Notes under the pieces: generated by a model
What the model saw: only the letters and a program-made list of their open reading frames with translations
The model's database searches: none
What the model was told of the DNA's origin: nothing
Part shown: in pieces, positions 33,945 through 45,769 of the stretch
How the letters are laid out: the number at the start of each line of letters is the position of its first letter
How positions within the stretch are numbered: the first letter of the stretch is position 1
Made by a program: the position numbers and the translations under genes
From: Micrasema longulum
Taxonomy: Eukaryota; Arthropoda; Insecta; Trichoptera; Brachycentridae
Reading direction: 5' to 3'
Assembly: GCA_022494885.1 (NCBI GenBank)
Contig: JAGVSM010002431.1
Location: 1 to 64,000, forward strand
Length of the DNA: 64,000 nt

Positions 33945-34960
33945 TTAAAAGAAACGCCTTTTCTTTGATCCTTTTTTTGGGGTGTTTTTCCTTTTCTTTT
34001 TTTTACTAACAGAATTTCCCCCACTCTCATCTAAAGCACTGTAGTCACCAAAAGAGGTGATTTCATCACCGAGAGTTCCGATAGTCGTAACTTTTCTCTT
34101 ACGGTGCTTTTCAGTTTTCGTAAGTGGTAGACGAGTCAAGTAGTTTTCTTCATATTCAGTTTTTTCTTGCTCGAACTTCGAAATGGCTTGGTGATGGCGG
34201 TTTCCACTAGAAACTTCTAGCGGAGTATCGAGGTACTCATCACGCAACTCCCTCATGACGCTGGAATTCAATGCTCTTCTTCGGTTTCGTTCAGCTTGAC
34301 GGCTATCTCTTTCTCCTTTAGTTTCATGATCGGCATAGTGAAGTGCCGCAAGTTTAGGAGGCACATAAATACCATTACCGGAACCTTTCTCTCTAGTTTT
34401 GGATTTTTCATCTCCACTGTGATCGGAGTCATTGCCGGAACCTTCGGCAAGCTTACTAACTAGATTTTCTGGATGAGCTCGATAAAGGCTAGGGTTATTT
34501 TCTGAACTAACTCCAGTAATGGCATTTTTTACAACTTTGTCAATTTGATATTTAAGTTTAGTGTCAATAGGACGAATCTTTTCTAGAATAGTTCGAACTT
34601 GAATAAGTCTATCGATAGAGGGGTCAGCTTCAATTTTTTCCCCAGAAGATTTTCTCAATACAATGTACGATAGATCAATTAGGTAACTCAAGAGCATCTG
34701 ATACTTGACTTCGAGAAAACTTAAACCTTTGTCGGTTGTCATTTCCCCGTTTTTTACCCTTTGAAGCATGCTATCCACTAACTGAGTAACTTCTAAGACA
34801 CTATTGTTCATTTCTTCCAATAAATGCATAGCTTGTGGTAAATTTTGTTGTTCCATTTCCTCAGATGCCTGGAAGATAAAATTTCATAATGTATGACTTC
34901 CACATACGTATGTATTCTGTGTTATAACATTCAGTGTTAATATTATATTACCTGCACCAT
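33945..34960 (-). CDS. NGDN: Neuroguidin (Sas10/Utp3/C1D family)
   Basis: A nuclear/nucleolar protein of the Sas10/Utp3 family, known in animals for small-subunit ribosome biogenesis and also described as an eIF4E/CPEB-interacting translational regulator. Two coding exons: 34952-34960 (Met-Val-Gln) and 33945-34868, joined over an 83-nt GT-AG intron, give 310 aa. Without the first exon, a start at 34856 would give 303 aa. The splice model is preferred because an acceptor lies just upstream and the frame continues through ASEEMEQQ. The Sas10/C1D domain covers roughly residues 10-100 and contains GLSFLEVKYQMLLSYLIDL and the diagnostic IRPIDTKLKYQIDK. It is followed by an acidic/Ser linker, YVPPKLAALHY, NRRRALNSSVMRELRDEYLDTP and a basic nuclear-localisation tail. 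Length and domain order match animal NGDN. Confidence 0.95.
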
Positions 34961-36401
34961 GACTGCGAAATATTGTCGATGTGAACATAAACTGTATGCA
35001 ACTAGTAATGCTCATATAATTTACAATACTATTTGGAAACTATGAAACAATGAGCACTAGGCAAATTTTACTAAAAACTAATTAACATATTCAAAATCAG
35101 TCATGATTGATGTAACACAAATTATTTTGATAAAAAATATTCCTTCAAAATAACATGCCGCAAACAAAAAACCATAGAAGGTTCAGATAAAAAGAAAAAA
35201 TTCATAAAAAAATAAACACATACTACTGATGAACAGATTCATAAACTCATAAACCCTACCGATTTTTCGGTAGGTCTACCGATTTAATGAGCAATTTACC
35301 TACCAACCGAGTTTGATCTAAATTCTACAGATTTTTAAACATTAACTTTTACAATAAAATACAAACAAAAAATGGAATTATCGATGAAATTCTGTAGAAA
35401 TGTCTTTTTTTTTTGACAGAGCAGCAGTATTTTTGTACATATTTTTAAAAATGGAATAACCCACTTATCACCAGGTTCGAAAGAAGAAATGGAAGGAGAT
35501 TATGAAAAATACATCACAACACCTAGACCAATTGAGACAAAAATCTTTCTCGATTTTTTTTCTTGCAACTGGCGGGAATCGAACTCATGACGTCAGTTTC
35601 ACAGTTGGCCGTCTTACCAACTGTACCACGGCACCTGCTTTAGCTGTGACTCCCTCCACCTCTCCAATTACGGATCAAAAAGCTGGCAACGCTAGTCACA
35701 CCCTCTCCTCGCTTACGGTCTTTAGGGGAATAAAGTATTTTGAAGTCGATTACTCTGGTCATTCTTACGGCTTCTGGAGGAGTAATGAATCCAGCGATTG
35801 GCAATATCGGCCATCACTCCTCTCGTCCATGACATTTGGGTTAATTATGAATCTACTGAAATCTACAGATTTATAAAAAAAGAAACGATTGAAACAAATT
35901 GAACGAAAATAAGTTACAAATTGTTACAGCTAAAGTACATGGCACGATTTTTTTTATTGTGCCTTTTAATTTATGATCATTCTTCCACTGCCTTATTTTG
36001 TGAACGCGTTTTTTGTTTGTGTATTTATTTTTGACAGATATAGAAAATTAGTCTATTATCATTTTCTTTGAATATTATGTTGAATTTGTGTTCGTCAGTC
36101 AGAATCTGTAGCGTCTATGGTCAAAATTAGGAACGTCAGGAGTTCAATTTCTGCAGGGGTCTACAAAAATCTATCAGTATGTGTAAATTCTGGATGTTGT
36201 GAACATCCGCACATTTAAAATAAAACACAAGATTAATGCATATAACACACTAGAAGCTTGACACGACTTGTCATCTAGCTTAAAAACGAAGGGGTGTTAA
36301 TAAATTGATTCGTGTTTAGTATATTGCCTCATCAAAGACACTTATATTCACAACTCTACATGGATATCTTGTGAAATTATTTTTTATTGTTCTAAATAAC
36401 C
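34961..36401. other. Divergent intergenic region between NGDN and TM9SF4
   Basis: About 1.4 kb between two head-to-head genes, so it should hold both promoters. It includes ccgattttt/cggtaggtctaccgattta words (35258-35300), a SINE-2 copy (35470-35640) and GGCAACGCT at 35685. No core promoter element could be assigned. Confidence 0.5.
35470..35640 (-). repeat. SINE-2 family copy, clearest head
   Basis: On the - strand: gcaggtgccgtggtacagttgg (box A), then a GTTCGATTCCCGCCAGTTGC box B, then a body matching 27190-27358 down to ctccttccatttcttctttcg. The intact A and B boxes suggest tRNA origin. Confidence 0.7.
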
Positions 36402-39400
36402 ATGGATATCGTAAGTTGATAATATTAATACATTGAAACATATCTTATATACCGCTAATTTAATATTAATAATATATTTTCCTTTATATTTACAGTTAAA
36501 TTTGTATTTCGCATCAATTATTTTGTTTTCTACTGTGGGTGCATTTTATGTTCCTGGCGTTGCTCCTGTAGAGTTTCGGAAAGGACAAAAAATCGATGTG
36601 AAAGCAGTTAAAATGACAAGTGTGCACACCCAGCTACCCTATGAGTACTACTCTCTTCCTTTTTGTCTTCCTAAAAATGGGACATTTGTTTACAAATCTG
36701 AGAATTTAGGGGAAGTTCTCAGAGGAGATAGAATAGTAAATACACCATATACTGTACAGATGGCTGAAGATATACAGTGTCGTCTTCTGTGTCACAGTAA
36801 AAATAACCCCATGAATTGGAATGCTGAAGAATCGCAGAATGTTGGAAACCGAATTGAACATGAATATTATGTTCATTTGTAAGTAAATCAGATTGTATTT
36901 TCTAATCAATCCCCCTAAAGACAAATAAACACTATATTAAAATATAATAACAGCACAATGTACTTTCTATTGATTAATTGTGTTGTAATTTTGTTTTTAG
37001 ACTGGTTGATAACCTCCCTGTAGCAACGCACTCTCTAAAGAGTGGTAATGTGGAACAAATAGTTGAGCAAGGATACCGACTGGGAGTGATGACTCACGGA
37101 AAGCCTTACATCCACAATCACTTAAAACTGATATTGCAGTATCATCCCAGGAGTGCGTAAGTGGAATATTGTCGTTTTGTGTAATTTTATAAGGTTTTGT
37201 ATTCGGAAATTTCAATAGAAAATTCCATGAACTATGGTGAGTTCGACACGTATTACTGCACAAGTTGTACCAGTTACAGGTGTTGTTCACAAAGTTTTCT
37301 TTCTTCTTTTTGAATGCTTTGTATGCAGAATGGTGAATGCGATCTATGCCTCTAGGTGTGTATCTACCTAAAGTTTTTCCCCCCAGTTACAATATTCGTC
37401 TAAGCAATGCCACTGAATAGAAAAATAATATTTACGTGTAAAATGATGGTAAGTATTTATTCTATCTTCTGTGTTTAATATATGTATGATTTTAGGTTGT
37501 TTTCAGTAGCTGAGATTGTAAAAATAATTTATAGTAAATTTTATCCACTTGATCCATAAAACTTCTTTACAAAGTTTTTATAAATGACAATAAATCTGTA
37601 GCCATTTTTTATTTTCATGTATTTTGGCAAAGTGTATTTTTTGAATAAGTATTCCTCCATTAGATGTGTAACATGTTATCATGACCCTTTTTTTATATTG
37701 ACTGATATTTACAGACTTATAGACAACAGGGATGAAGAAAATACTGGAAATATTGATATTTACAGTATAAATTTAAGTGCTATCAGTGCAGCCAGATATT
37801 TTGTTGTCATTGGAGAACTCCTTACAATTATATAGCATACCCATAATTATTTATTAATGAGAATATGTTTACAATTCTATTTATTTCACATTAAACTGAA
37901 GAACAGACGCAATTTGACATTGACGCACTTAAATTCAATCTCCAAAATATAATAAATCGATTTTAACATACATAATTGAAATATAAATGTTTATTTTTCT
38001 TTAGGGATAAATACCGTGTTGTTGGGTTTGAAGTAGAACCGATGTCGGTAGATAGAGAGGAATTACAGTTTAATGGAGATTCATGCAGTTTCCCTAGTGA
38101 CCCGAAGCCACAGCTGGTAAATACTGTAACTGGCACGAAGCTTTTCTTTACATATTCGGTTGAGTGGATACAGTCAGATATCAGCTGGGCCTCACGATGG
38201 GACATATACTTAGGAATGAATGATGTCCAAATTCATTGGTTTTCTATAATCAATTCATTGATGGTTGTATTTTTTCTGTCAGGTGAGTGTTACATGCTTA
38301 TCCATGTTAATTTTAGTTTAATGTTTTATTGTAAATTAAACCAATATTATTCTAGTTGACAGCGGTTGTTTGTTCGTTACCTGTAGTTGGTCAGTGTCAA
38401 CCCACTTTTGCGATTGTATGTGTTCTCTGCAATTTTTGAACAAATAATTGATTGTTAAACAATATTTTTGTTCTTGTTTTTCCTTTTTTTTTAAATACTT
38501 CTTTTTGTGTGAATTAAAAAATTTAATTTGTGAATGTAATGAAAAAAAATTTTTTGAATGGTATACTCATTATTCAAGTGGATATAACAATTTTTGAAAA
38601 ATTAGTTACGTTTTTACTGTAAATAAATTTTGCTTTGTTTTATTATAATTTTTAAATTTGTCAAAATTCCATGAATTACTCCAATACATTATTTGAGTAT
38701 TGAACATTTTATGTACTAATGTAATTATAATTTTGCTATTTAATTAGACAATACTTTTATTTTAATATAAGTTAAAAATTAAAATACTTCATACACTCCT
38801 GCTAATTTATTTGACTAAATAGCGTGCTTTCACTCTCTTTTCTAAGTGTATTATAATCAAATTTTATTAGTTTATCATCTATTTTATTTGAAAATGTTTA
38901 TTTTTAGGGATATTAACTATGATTATGATACGGACATTGAGGCGAGATATAGCCAGGTACAATGCTGATGAAGGTGTGGATGATGTAATCGAAGAAACTG
39001 GATGGAAATTAGTTCACGGTGATGTTTTTCGACCGCCAAGGCAATCTCGACTGTTTGCCGCTGTTATTGGAAGCGGAATCCAAATATTTTTTATGGCTTT
39101 AATTACTTTATGTGAGTATTGTATTAGTCAGATTGTTGATATCTACCAATTTAATTTTTATATTACAACTCGGAAGAAATACCAACGCTGGAATGATAAA
39201 AAAGGCCGATGCTCCATTTCTGATAGAATTCAGTTACATACATAAATACATATCGACAGTGGAAAGCCTATTTGACTAACATGCATATATCCATTTATTA
39301 TTTAGAATTTAAATTACCCGCCAAATTGCTATCTAAATAATAATAAACGCATTCACAGTATTTTCCCATGAATTGTAAAGCTTATATTATTTTAATTATC

Positions 39401-42400
39401 TTTGTTTTGCATGGAAAAGCAATCATATTTTTAAAATGTATGTTTTTTTTTTGTATTTTAGTCTTCATAGTGATTTTTAAAAATTTCACTTTGAAATTAT
39501 CACAGCTGGCATTGACTTCTACTAATTTAATCCCCTTATTACTTATATTTTCTTATTACTGCATATTACGTTTACTAATTGCATTTCTTAATTTTAAAGA
39601 GGGATATGAAATTTATTTTATCCACGTTATTAAAGTTATGAAAATGATATTATAATGATGGTTGAATAACATACTACACTGTCAAATAAGTACCCGGAAA
39701 TTTGAAATAAAACACAAACAACTTATCAATCATCTAAATTTATTATATCCCCTTCAAAATAGGCCCCTTCTGAGGCAATACACTTCTTCCAACGAACAAT
39801 CCAATCATCGAAACACTTTTTAAAGCTATATTCCGGGATGGCCTTCAGTTCTCGTTGCGAATTAGTTTTGATGTCTTCAATGCTCTCAAAACGGGTTCCA
39901 CGAAGTGGTAATTTGAATTTTGGAAACAGGAAAAAGTCACACGGGGCCATATCTGGAGAGTACGGTGGTTGTTCGATGATATTTGTTGAATTTTTGTTCA
40001 AAAACTCGTTCACAATGATCGCTTTGTGCGCTGGTGCATTATCGTGGTGCAAAATCCAACTGTTGTTCCGCCACAAATCTGGTCTTTTGCGACGAACATT
40101 CTCTCTCAAACGCCTCATAACGCCAAGATAATATTCTTTATTGACGGTTTGGCCCTCCGGTAAAAATTCCGAATGAACAACACCACGAATATCGAAGAAA
40201 ACGGTCAGCATCACCTTGATTTTCGATTTGCTTCGGCGCGGTTTTTTCGGTTTCGGCTCATTTTTGGTGCGCCATTCTGATGATTGTTGACTTGTTTGCA
40301 TGTCGTACTCGAAAACCCATGTCTCGTCACCAGTTATGATGCGTTTGATGAACGTTGGATCGGAATTTACGCGTTTAAGCATGTCTTCAGCCACCTTACT
40401 GCGATTCACTTTTTGAAGAAAATTCAGATCTTTTGGCACCAATCGCGCTGCGACTTTCCGCATACCCAAAACATCAACCAAAATATGACGAGCGGTCTCA
40501 TGAGACATGTTCATTTCTTGGGCTTTCGCAAACTATAATGACGATTTTTGAGCACCATTTCCTTTATTTTGTCGACGTTTTCTTCAGTTGAAGAGGTCGA
40601 AGGCCGTCCTGAACGTGGCAAATCGTTCACTTCTTCTCGCCCCTCTTTGAACGATTTATACCAATCGTAAACTTGAGTTTTCGACATGGTTGAATCACCA
40701 AATGTTTTTTTCAACATTTCCAACGTTTTGGCACAAGAAATTTCGTTTGAAACACAAAATTTCACACAAACTCTTTGTTCAATATTTTTATCCATAGTAA
40801 AAATCGCAACGCACACAAAAGGTTGACTTGTTCCTAATGACGCCGTAACCAAACTAAATGACACATAGCAATAAAAATTCACAGAATAGTGGCTGACAAC
40901 CTGGGAAAATTTTTTTTTTTAAATATTCTCAGAGGGAAAATTTAAAATGAGAATTTCCGGGTACTTATTTGACAAAAGGTATAAACACCAAATAAAAAGT
41001 AAATAATTTGTTTCAGTTTTCGCTATGCTTGGAATGCTCTCACCAGCGTCCCGTGGTGCGTTAATGACGTCGGCCATCTTCCTTTATGTATTCATGGGAT
41101 TGATAGCAGGATATTTCTCAGCTCGTGTGTACAAGACTATGAGAGGACGGGAATGGAAGAAAGCTGCCCTATCTACGGCCACTTTTTATCCAGCTATAGT
41201 GTTTGGAACGTGCTTCTTTTTAAATTTCTTTATCTGGGGCAAGCATTCCAGTGGGGCAGTGCCTTTTACTACGATGATGTCATTATTGTGCCTTTGGTTT
41301 TGCATTTCCCTGCCGCTTGTGTATCTAGGGTATTACTTTGGATACAGAAAACAGGGTTTCCAGCACCCCGTTCGAACTAACCAAATCCCGCGACAAGTTC
41401 CAGAACAGCTCTGGTACATGAATCCTGCACTATGGTAATTATTTTTATATTTTTAAATCTATTCATCGAACATATTAATATATTCTTTTCTTGTTTGGAA
41501 AACTAATTTGTGTTTTTTTCTAGCACGTTGATGGCTGGCATTTTACCATTTGGAGCTGTTTTCATAGAGCTGTTTTTCATTTTCACAGCTATTTGGGAGA
41601 ATCAAATATATTATTTATTTGGGTTCTTATTCTTAGTTTTTTGTATATTGGTGATTTCTTGCTCACAAATATCCATTGTCATGGTGTACTTCCAACTATG
41701 TGGGGAGGTTAGTATTTAAAACAAAATTGAATAAATATATTGAATTTTTTAAATAACAAATATGGGAAGTAATATTTTGTCAATCAATGGAAACAAATAT
41801 TTTTTTATAATTCCATTCTTATCTGGGTAAAATAAGAATAAAATTCATTCTTTCCACCAAAACTTATTTTAAAAAACCTTTTACATTAAATGCAAATTTG
41901 TTTTAAAACATTTGTGTGTTTAATGTCTGTCTATAATCTAGTCTATGAGTGTGTCTATGAACAACCAGCTATGTCTGTATATATTTTCCGCTATGTATAT
42001 TGAAATGTAATATTATAAGTAATTGTTACTATACATGGTGATTAACATATTATTTCAGGATTACCATTGGTGGTGGAGAAGTTTCTTGGTATCGGGTGGT
42101 TCTGCGGTTTATGTCTTAGCATATGCTGTGTTTTATTTCTTCACTAAATTGGAAATAACCGAATTCATTCCAACTCTATTGTACGTAGGGTACACAGGTA
42201 TGTACCTTAATTTGAAAAATGTAGTTTAATGAAAAAATATGAATTGTCAACATTCACAAGTGGAAATAGTGGGTATTGGAAACATGCAACTACAACATAT
42301 TATTTTACTCATGAAACAAATCTTGGTTTTAATTTGCGATTTCTATTGAAATTTAATAATGACAATTTAATTGTAATTTTTAAACTGAATTCTATAACAT

Positions 42401-43268
42401 TAAGCATTTTTAATTTAGCATGAGCATAACTCTATATTAGTTTTGCGTCTTAATAAAATTTGATATTTTTTTCCCTAGGCTTTTTAAAATTTTGCTACAT
42501 AGTAACAGAGAGATTTATGGAAATAAAAAAAAATGCAAAAAATACCAGAATTATTCGAATTTTAAGTAAAATATTCTGGTAATTTTGTGCAAAATTCTGG
42601 TAAACCTTAAATTGTTGATACCATCGTGTATAGGTAATGGATGGGTTTGTACACAAATATTCAAAATATAATTATACACTTGGTCTCATAAAATATCACT
42701 TACATTATTATCATCATCATTCCCTTTTCGCACTTAATGGTGCATAGGGCACTGCATTGGTACACCAATCGCAGCGTATCTTGATAATTTTTTTGTTACA
42801 TGAAGATAAGATAATCAGTCTTACGCTTCAGGTACCAGTCCAGGGACTATGAAATATTATTGTGTGAAAACACCCCTATAAAGAAAAATTTCATATCAAC
42901 CATGTCGGGAATCAAACCCGACACCTCTTAGTTGGTAGGCAAACGCGCTGACCATTACACCGACAATTAATATAGAAAAAAAAACCTCTATAAATTTTTA
43001 ACAATGGTGACCTTAATTTCTCCAAAATGTCATCAAACATATTATTTGATTAGTTGTTGTATTACATCCAGTCTTCATTTATTTAAAAAGTGTGTTGAAC
43101 GAATTGATTGTATTAATTGAGCTTTGTGTTGAACGAATTGATTTTGACATCTTGGTATGGTTTCTAGGCCTAATGGTCCTGACATTCTGGTTGCTGACTG
43201 GAACAATAGGATTCTTCGCAGCTTACGCATTTATAAGGAAAATATATGGAGCAGTTAAGATCGATTAA
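36402..43268 (+). CDS. TM9SF4: Transmembrane 9 superfamily member 4
   Basis: A nonaspanin: a nine-pass Golgi/endosomal membrane protein that helps membrane-protein sorting and, in flies and mammals, phagocytosis and adhesion. Coding exons: 36402-36410, 36496-36878, 37001-37156, 38005-38282, 38908-39111, 41017-41434, 41524-41707, 42059-42197 and 43168-43268. All junctions are GT-AG, giving 1872 nt (623 aa). Residues 1-20 form a hydrophobic signal peptide; then [36 protein letters not shown] and a lumenal domain to about residue 260. Membrane spans begin at [18 protein letters not shown]; later landmarks are [56 protein letters not shown], and [15 protein letters not shown]. It ends KID, fitting the family's KXD/E COPI-binding signal. 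The fifth intron carries an antisense mariner. Similarity is best to TM9SF4 among paralogues. Confidence 0.96.
39680..40974 (-). mobile_element. mariner element with 23-bp perfect inverted repeats
   Basis: The inner inverted repeats TGTCAAATAAGTACCCGGAA+ATT are identical over 23 bp at 39680-39702 and 40952-40974. A few more bases lead out to TA at 40980-40981 and to TA near 39672-39676. The element lies in TM9SF4 intron 5, antisense to the gene. The perfect repeats and a single coding lesion indicate a young insertion. Confidence 0.93.
39726..40795 (-). pseudogene. mariner transposase (DD34D), one frameshift
   Basis: The enzyme cuts and pastes the element at TA sites. The start is Met at 40795 ([16 protein letters not shown]). 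The N-terminal helix-turn-helix part includes [19 protein letters not shown] and [10 protein letters not shown]. The frame shifts by one base around 40515-40535, where KNRHYSLRK(P) should run on into [11 protein letters not shown]. The downstream frame is open to the stop at 39726: [10 protein letters not shown], catalytic [19 protein letters not shown], and [17 protein letters not shown] with the third Asp (DD34D). The C-terminus is [15 protein letters not shown]. Length is about 355 codons, slightly over the usual 340-350. Apart from the single indel all motifs are intact. Confidence 0.93.
42712..42965 (-). repeat. SINE-1 copy, reverse, in the last TM9SF4 intron
   Basis: On the - strand: the head is gtgtaatggtcagcgcgttt and GGGTTTGATTCCCGACATGG (box B), then the SINE-1 body to accattaagtgcgaaaaggg and a gatgatgat tail (complement of atcatcatc, at about 42712). 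It is close to the 18727 copy. Confidence 0.75.
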
Positions 43269-43514
43269 AGTGATTAAAAGTAAAACTTGTTGTGTATCTG
43301 ATTGGACAAATTTGAATGTAAATTAATTGTTAATTTAAGAATAACCACATGTGAACGTGAACTAAATTTAAGGTGACAAATAATAGATAATTTTTTGTTT
43401 TATAGTTATATACCTATGTGTAACAATATAAAGTTATTAGAAATATATGTTTTTTTATGCGAGTCAATTTTCCTAAATATTTTCCCAATCTTAGGTGTAG
43501 GGATTGTCACATTG

Positions 43515-43675
43515 GGCTGTCTTGCGCGAGGTTCCCGGTTTGATCAAATCATTTTTTCACAACAATATTAAACATCTTGTTTTCATAATGGTGAAAAAAT
43601 AATGCTGCAATCGTTTGCCAGGATGGCAATGAAGTGCCTTAGGTCCATTTAGAAGCAGATGATCATGATAAAACT
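43515..43675 (+). repeat. SINE-1 family, diverged fragment
   Basis: gcgcgaggttcccggtttgatc at the head, then ttcacaacaatattaaacat, gctgcaatcgtttgcc, gcaatgaagtgccttaggtcc and a gatgatcatgat tail. It is just past the TM9SF4 stop and may lie in its 3' UTR. Confidence 0.5.
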
Positions 43676-44412
43676 ATGTAGGTAACGGTAATGAAAGAAA
43701 AAAAACATTGAAAAAGTGATTCCTCTACCAAGTCATTTTTGTATTCATTGATATGGATTTTTCTCATCAGCAAGTCATTGCAACTCTTTTTTTTTTAAAA
43801 ACCGTATTAATGAATTAATGTTAATGTTGAATTTTAAAAATAAATGTAAAAAGATATTAAAGTGCAGCAAATTATTCACCCCAACCTCAAAAAGATCTAG
43901 ATTTTTCTTTTGTATCTTCTATTGAATTTTTCTTTAAGAAATATTTTTCAATAACTGCGTCACCATCAGTTTTTTTTTCATCGTAATACCAACCCAGAGC
44001 TGGTCAGAGCCGCAACCATATAGTTTTTCTTTGTTTTGAGTACATATTTGTTTAATTTATTTCTATATGTTTTGAGTACATATTCTCTTTCAAAGTTAAG
44101 TTTTCTGGTGATCTTTTCCATCTGTTCCATAGTGCATCTTTTATTTTTATTTTTACCAGGAAGTTAGAATTTGCCCATATTTTTCTTCCACAACTTTTGA
44201 CCGTATTTTATATATTTCTAACTACTATAATATTCTATAAAATTTTTCAAATTTTTCATATATTTTATTATACAGACAAGTTCAGTCTCCTCTAGATGCT
44301 GCTAATGAATTAGTTAAATATATGTCATGAGAACTAACCACTGCTTGTCAGATTATTATTCAGTAATGATATTATACCGGGATGATTTTTCAGTGAGAGG
44401 GTAGGGTGACCA

Positions 44413-44799
44413 TTACAATGAAATATCGAATAATGGACTATATTGGAAAGTTACTTGATTATTAATTAAAGGGACATTATTTTTCAAAGCCTTCTTTATG
44501 TAAAAAGTCTCCATATTATTTACTTTCAGTCCTTTATTATTTATGTGTAAAACTTTAACACCGGTATCTTTATTAAATTCATGATTTGAGTCTATAATGT
44601 GGTTGGCGAATTCTGAGAAGTTATTATTACTAAGACATCTCATGTGTTCTTTAACACGAGTATCGAAATTTCTTGACATTCTTCCAATGTAGACTGACGA
44701 ACAAGAATTGCAATTTAATTGGTAGACACCCGAATTATTAATTATTAAATAATATGGAGATTTTTTACATAAAGAAGGCTTTGAAAAATAATGTCCCAT
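44413..44799 (-). pseudogene. GIY-YIG endonuclease fragment of a Penelope-like element
   Basis: The endonuclease nicks target DNA for insertion. The open frame of 128 codons contains SGVYQLNCNSCSSVYIG, the GIY...YIG pair as GVY and VYIG with the intervening Cys-x2-Cys seen in Penelope proteins. It goes on to RMSRNFDTRVKEH (catalytic Arg), FANHIIDSNHEF, VNNMETFYIKKALKNN and a C-terminus at FDISL. The first 18 residues are the antisense of the flanking inverted repeat and not real protein. The reverse transcriptase part is absent, so it is a remnant. Confidence 0.85.
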
Positions 44800-45050
44800 T
44801 AATTAATAATCAAGTAACTTTCCAATATAGTCCATTATTCGAGATTTCATTGTAATGGTCACCCTACCCTCCCCCTCCCTTTTTCCTCCTTTTCTGATTG
44901 TTAATCCTTTTGAAATATTAGCTTCATAAGTCATTAACCCTCGGTGGTGGCGTAGTGAAGCATGTGTCTAACCTGCATGTCGATTTTATATTTTTGCAAA
45001 TCTACCATGGTGAAGGTGTGTAGTGGTATTTGCATGTTGGTGTAGTGTTG

Positions 45051-45095
45051 TTGTCCTGACGAAGAGACGGGTTACGTCTCGAAACCGGTAGACAG
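45051..45095 (+). ncRNA. Hammerhead ribozyme motif, second copy
   Basis: TGTC (45052-45055), CTGACGA (45056-45062), stem II GAGACG/CGTCTC (45064-45069 with 45075-45080) around a 5-nt loop, GAAA (45081-45084), CCGG, TA (45089-45090), then GACA (45091-45094), which pairs with TGTC. Core and all three stems agree with 12778-12819, while the stem II loop differs by one base. Confidence 0.7.
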
Positions 45096-45684
45096 ATAAG
45101 TCGGTGAGTGGTTTTATACAAATTTTATTAACATAATATTAAAATGTTGGACCACAAAGTTAATGCTTTGAATATTAATAATAATTAGTTAAATGTTCAG
45201 GTTAGTTAATTTATCAGATAGAAAGGTAAAACATTTAGTCTTCTTACTCTTGTCTTCCATCGCTGGAGTTTCAGGGGTGATGAGAGCTATCAGGTAGTGG
45301 TCCGCTATATTACCTTCATATGCACATGTCCTTAAATCCCCACACTCCCTGTCCATATATGTGATCCAGGCAGGAGCATACTGTCTTCTGTTGAATGATT
45401 ACCTCCCTTGTTACGTTGGAGGCCATTATATTTTCATATTGTATAATTGTTCCATTGCTATCTAGAAGATTTAAATTGTCCCCAAGAAGTATAATGGAGT
45501 CCTTTACTGCAATTTAAAAAAAATGTTTTTGATCTCTGAAATGAAGAGTTTTTATTGATGATTTTCTAACAATAATTCTACCTAAGTTTTTGTGGAGGTA
45601 AGCGTATTATAATAATTGATTTAAAAGAAAAAAAACAGGCGATTCTTTTTCACTATTTTGGAAAATTCCTCTATCCAATAATAA

Positions 45685-45765
45685 TAATCATGGACAATTT
45701 ATATAGTGCCTTTTTAAATACATTATGTCAATGAGCCCAGTTACAAAAAAGACAATGATAAAGTT
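45685..45765 (+). repeat. LINE-D 3' tail scrap
   Basis: tggacaatttatatagtgcc followed by cattatgtcaatgagcccag. It parallels ggataacttatatagcgcc and the following bases at 51452-51510, the 3' end of the CR1/L2-like copy there, read in complement. Confidence 0.45.
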
Positions 45766-45769
45766 AAAA

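Larger units (their letters stand above)
44401..45110. mobile_element. Penelope-like retroelement: inverted 3' ends plus terminal hammerhead
   Basis: A 120-bp inverted repeat (44401-44520 against 44748-44867, 117 matches) joins a - strand fragment carrying the GIY-YIG endonuclease to a + strand copy of the same ORF's last codons (FYIKKALKNNVPLINNQ). The + copy continues through a pyrimidine-rich stretch to a terminus with a hammerhead motif at 45051-45095 and ends near tcggtgagtggttttataca. Inverted and partly tandem copies are typical of Penelope-like elements. Confidence 0.82.

Noticed and set aside
34268..34450. 60-codon - strand open frame inside NGDN
   Set aside because: An overlapping frame of the NGDN coding exon, with no independent support.
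37713..37835. Extra TM9SF4 exon (acceptor ttacag, frame [11 protein letters not shown])
   Set aside because: Skipping it joins 37156 to 38005 in frame with full homology (HPRSA to [10 protein letters not shown]). No donor within it keeps the frame.
41153..41380. 75-codon + strand open frame inside TM9SF4
   Set aside because: An alternative frame of exon 6; the TM9SF4 frame has full homology.
44745..44799. N-terminus of the GIY-YIG frame (first 18 residues)
   Set aside because: Antisense of the inverted-repeat arm, which encodes the C-terminus on the other strand.
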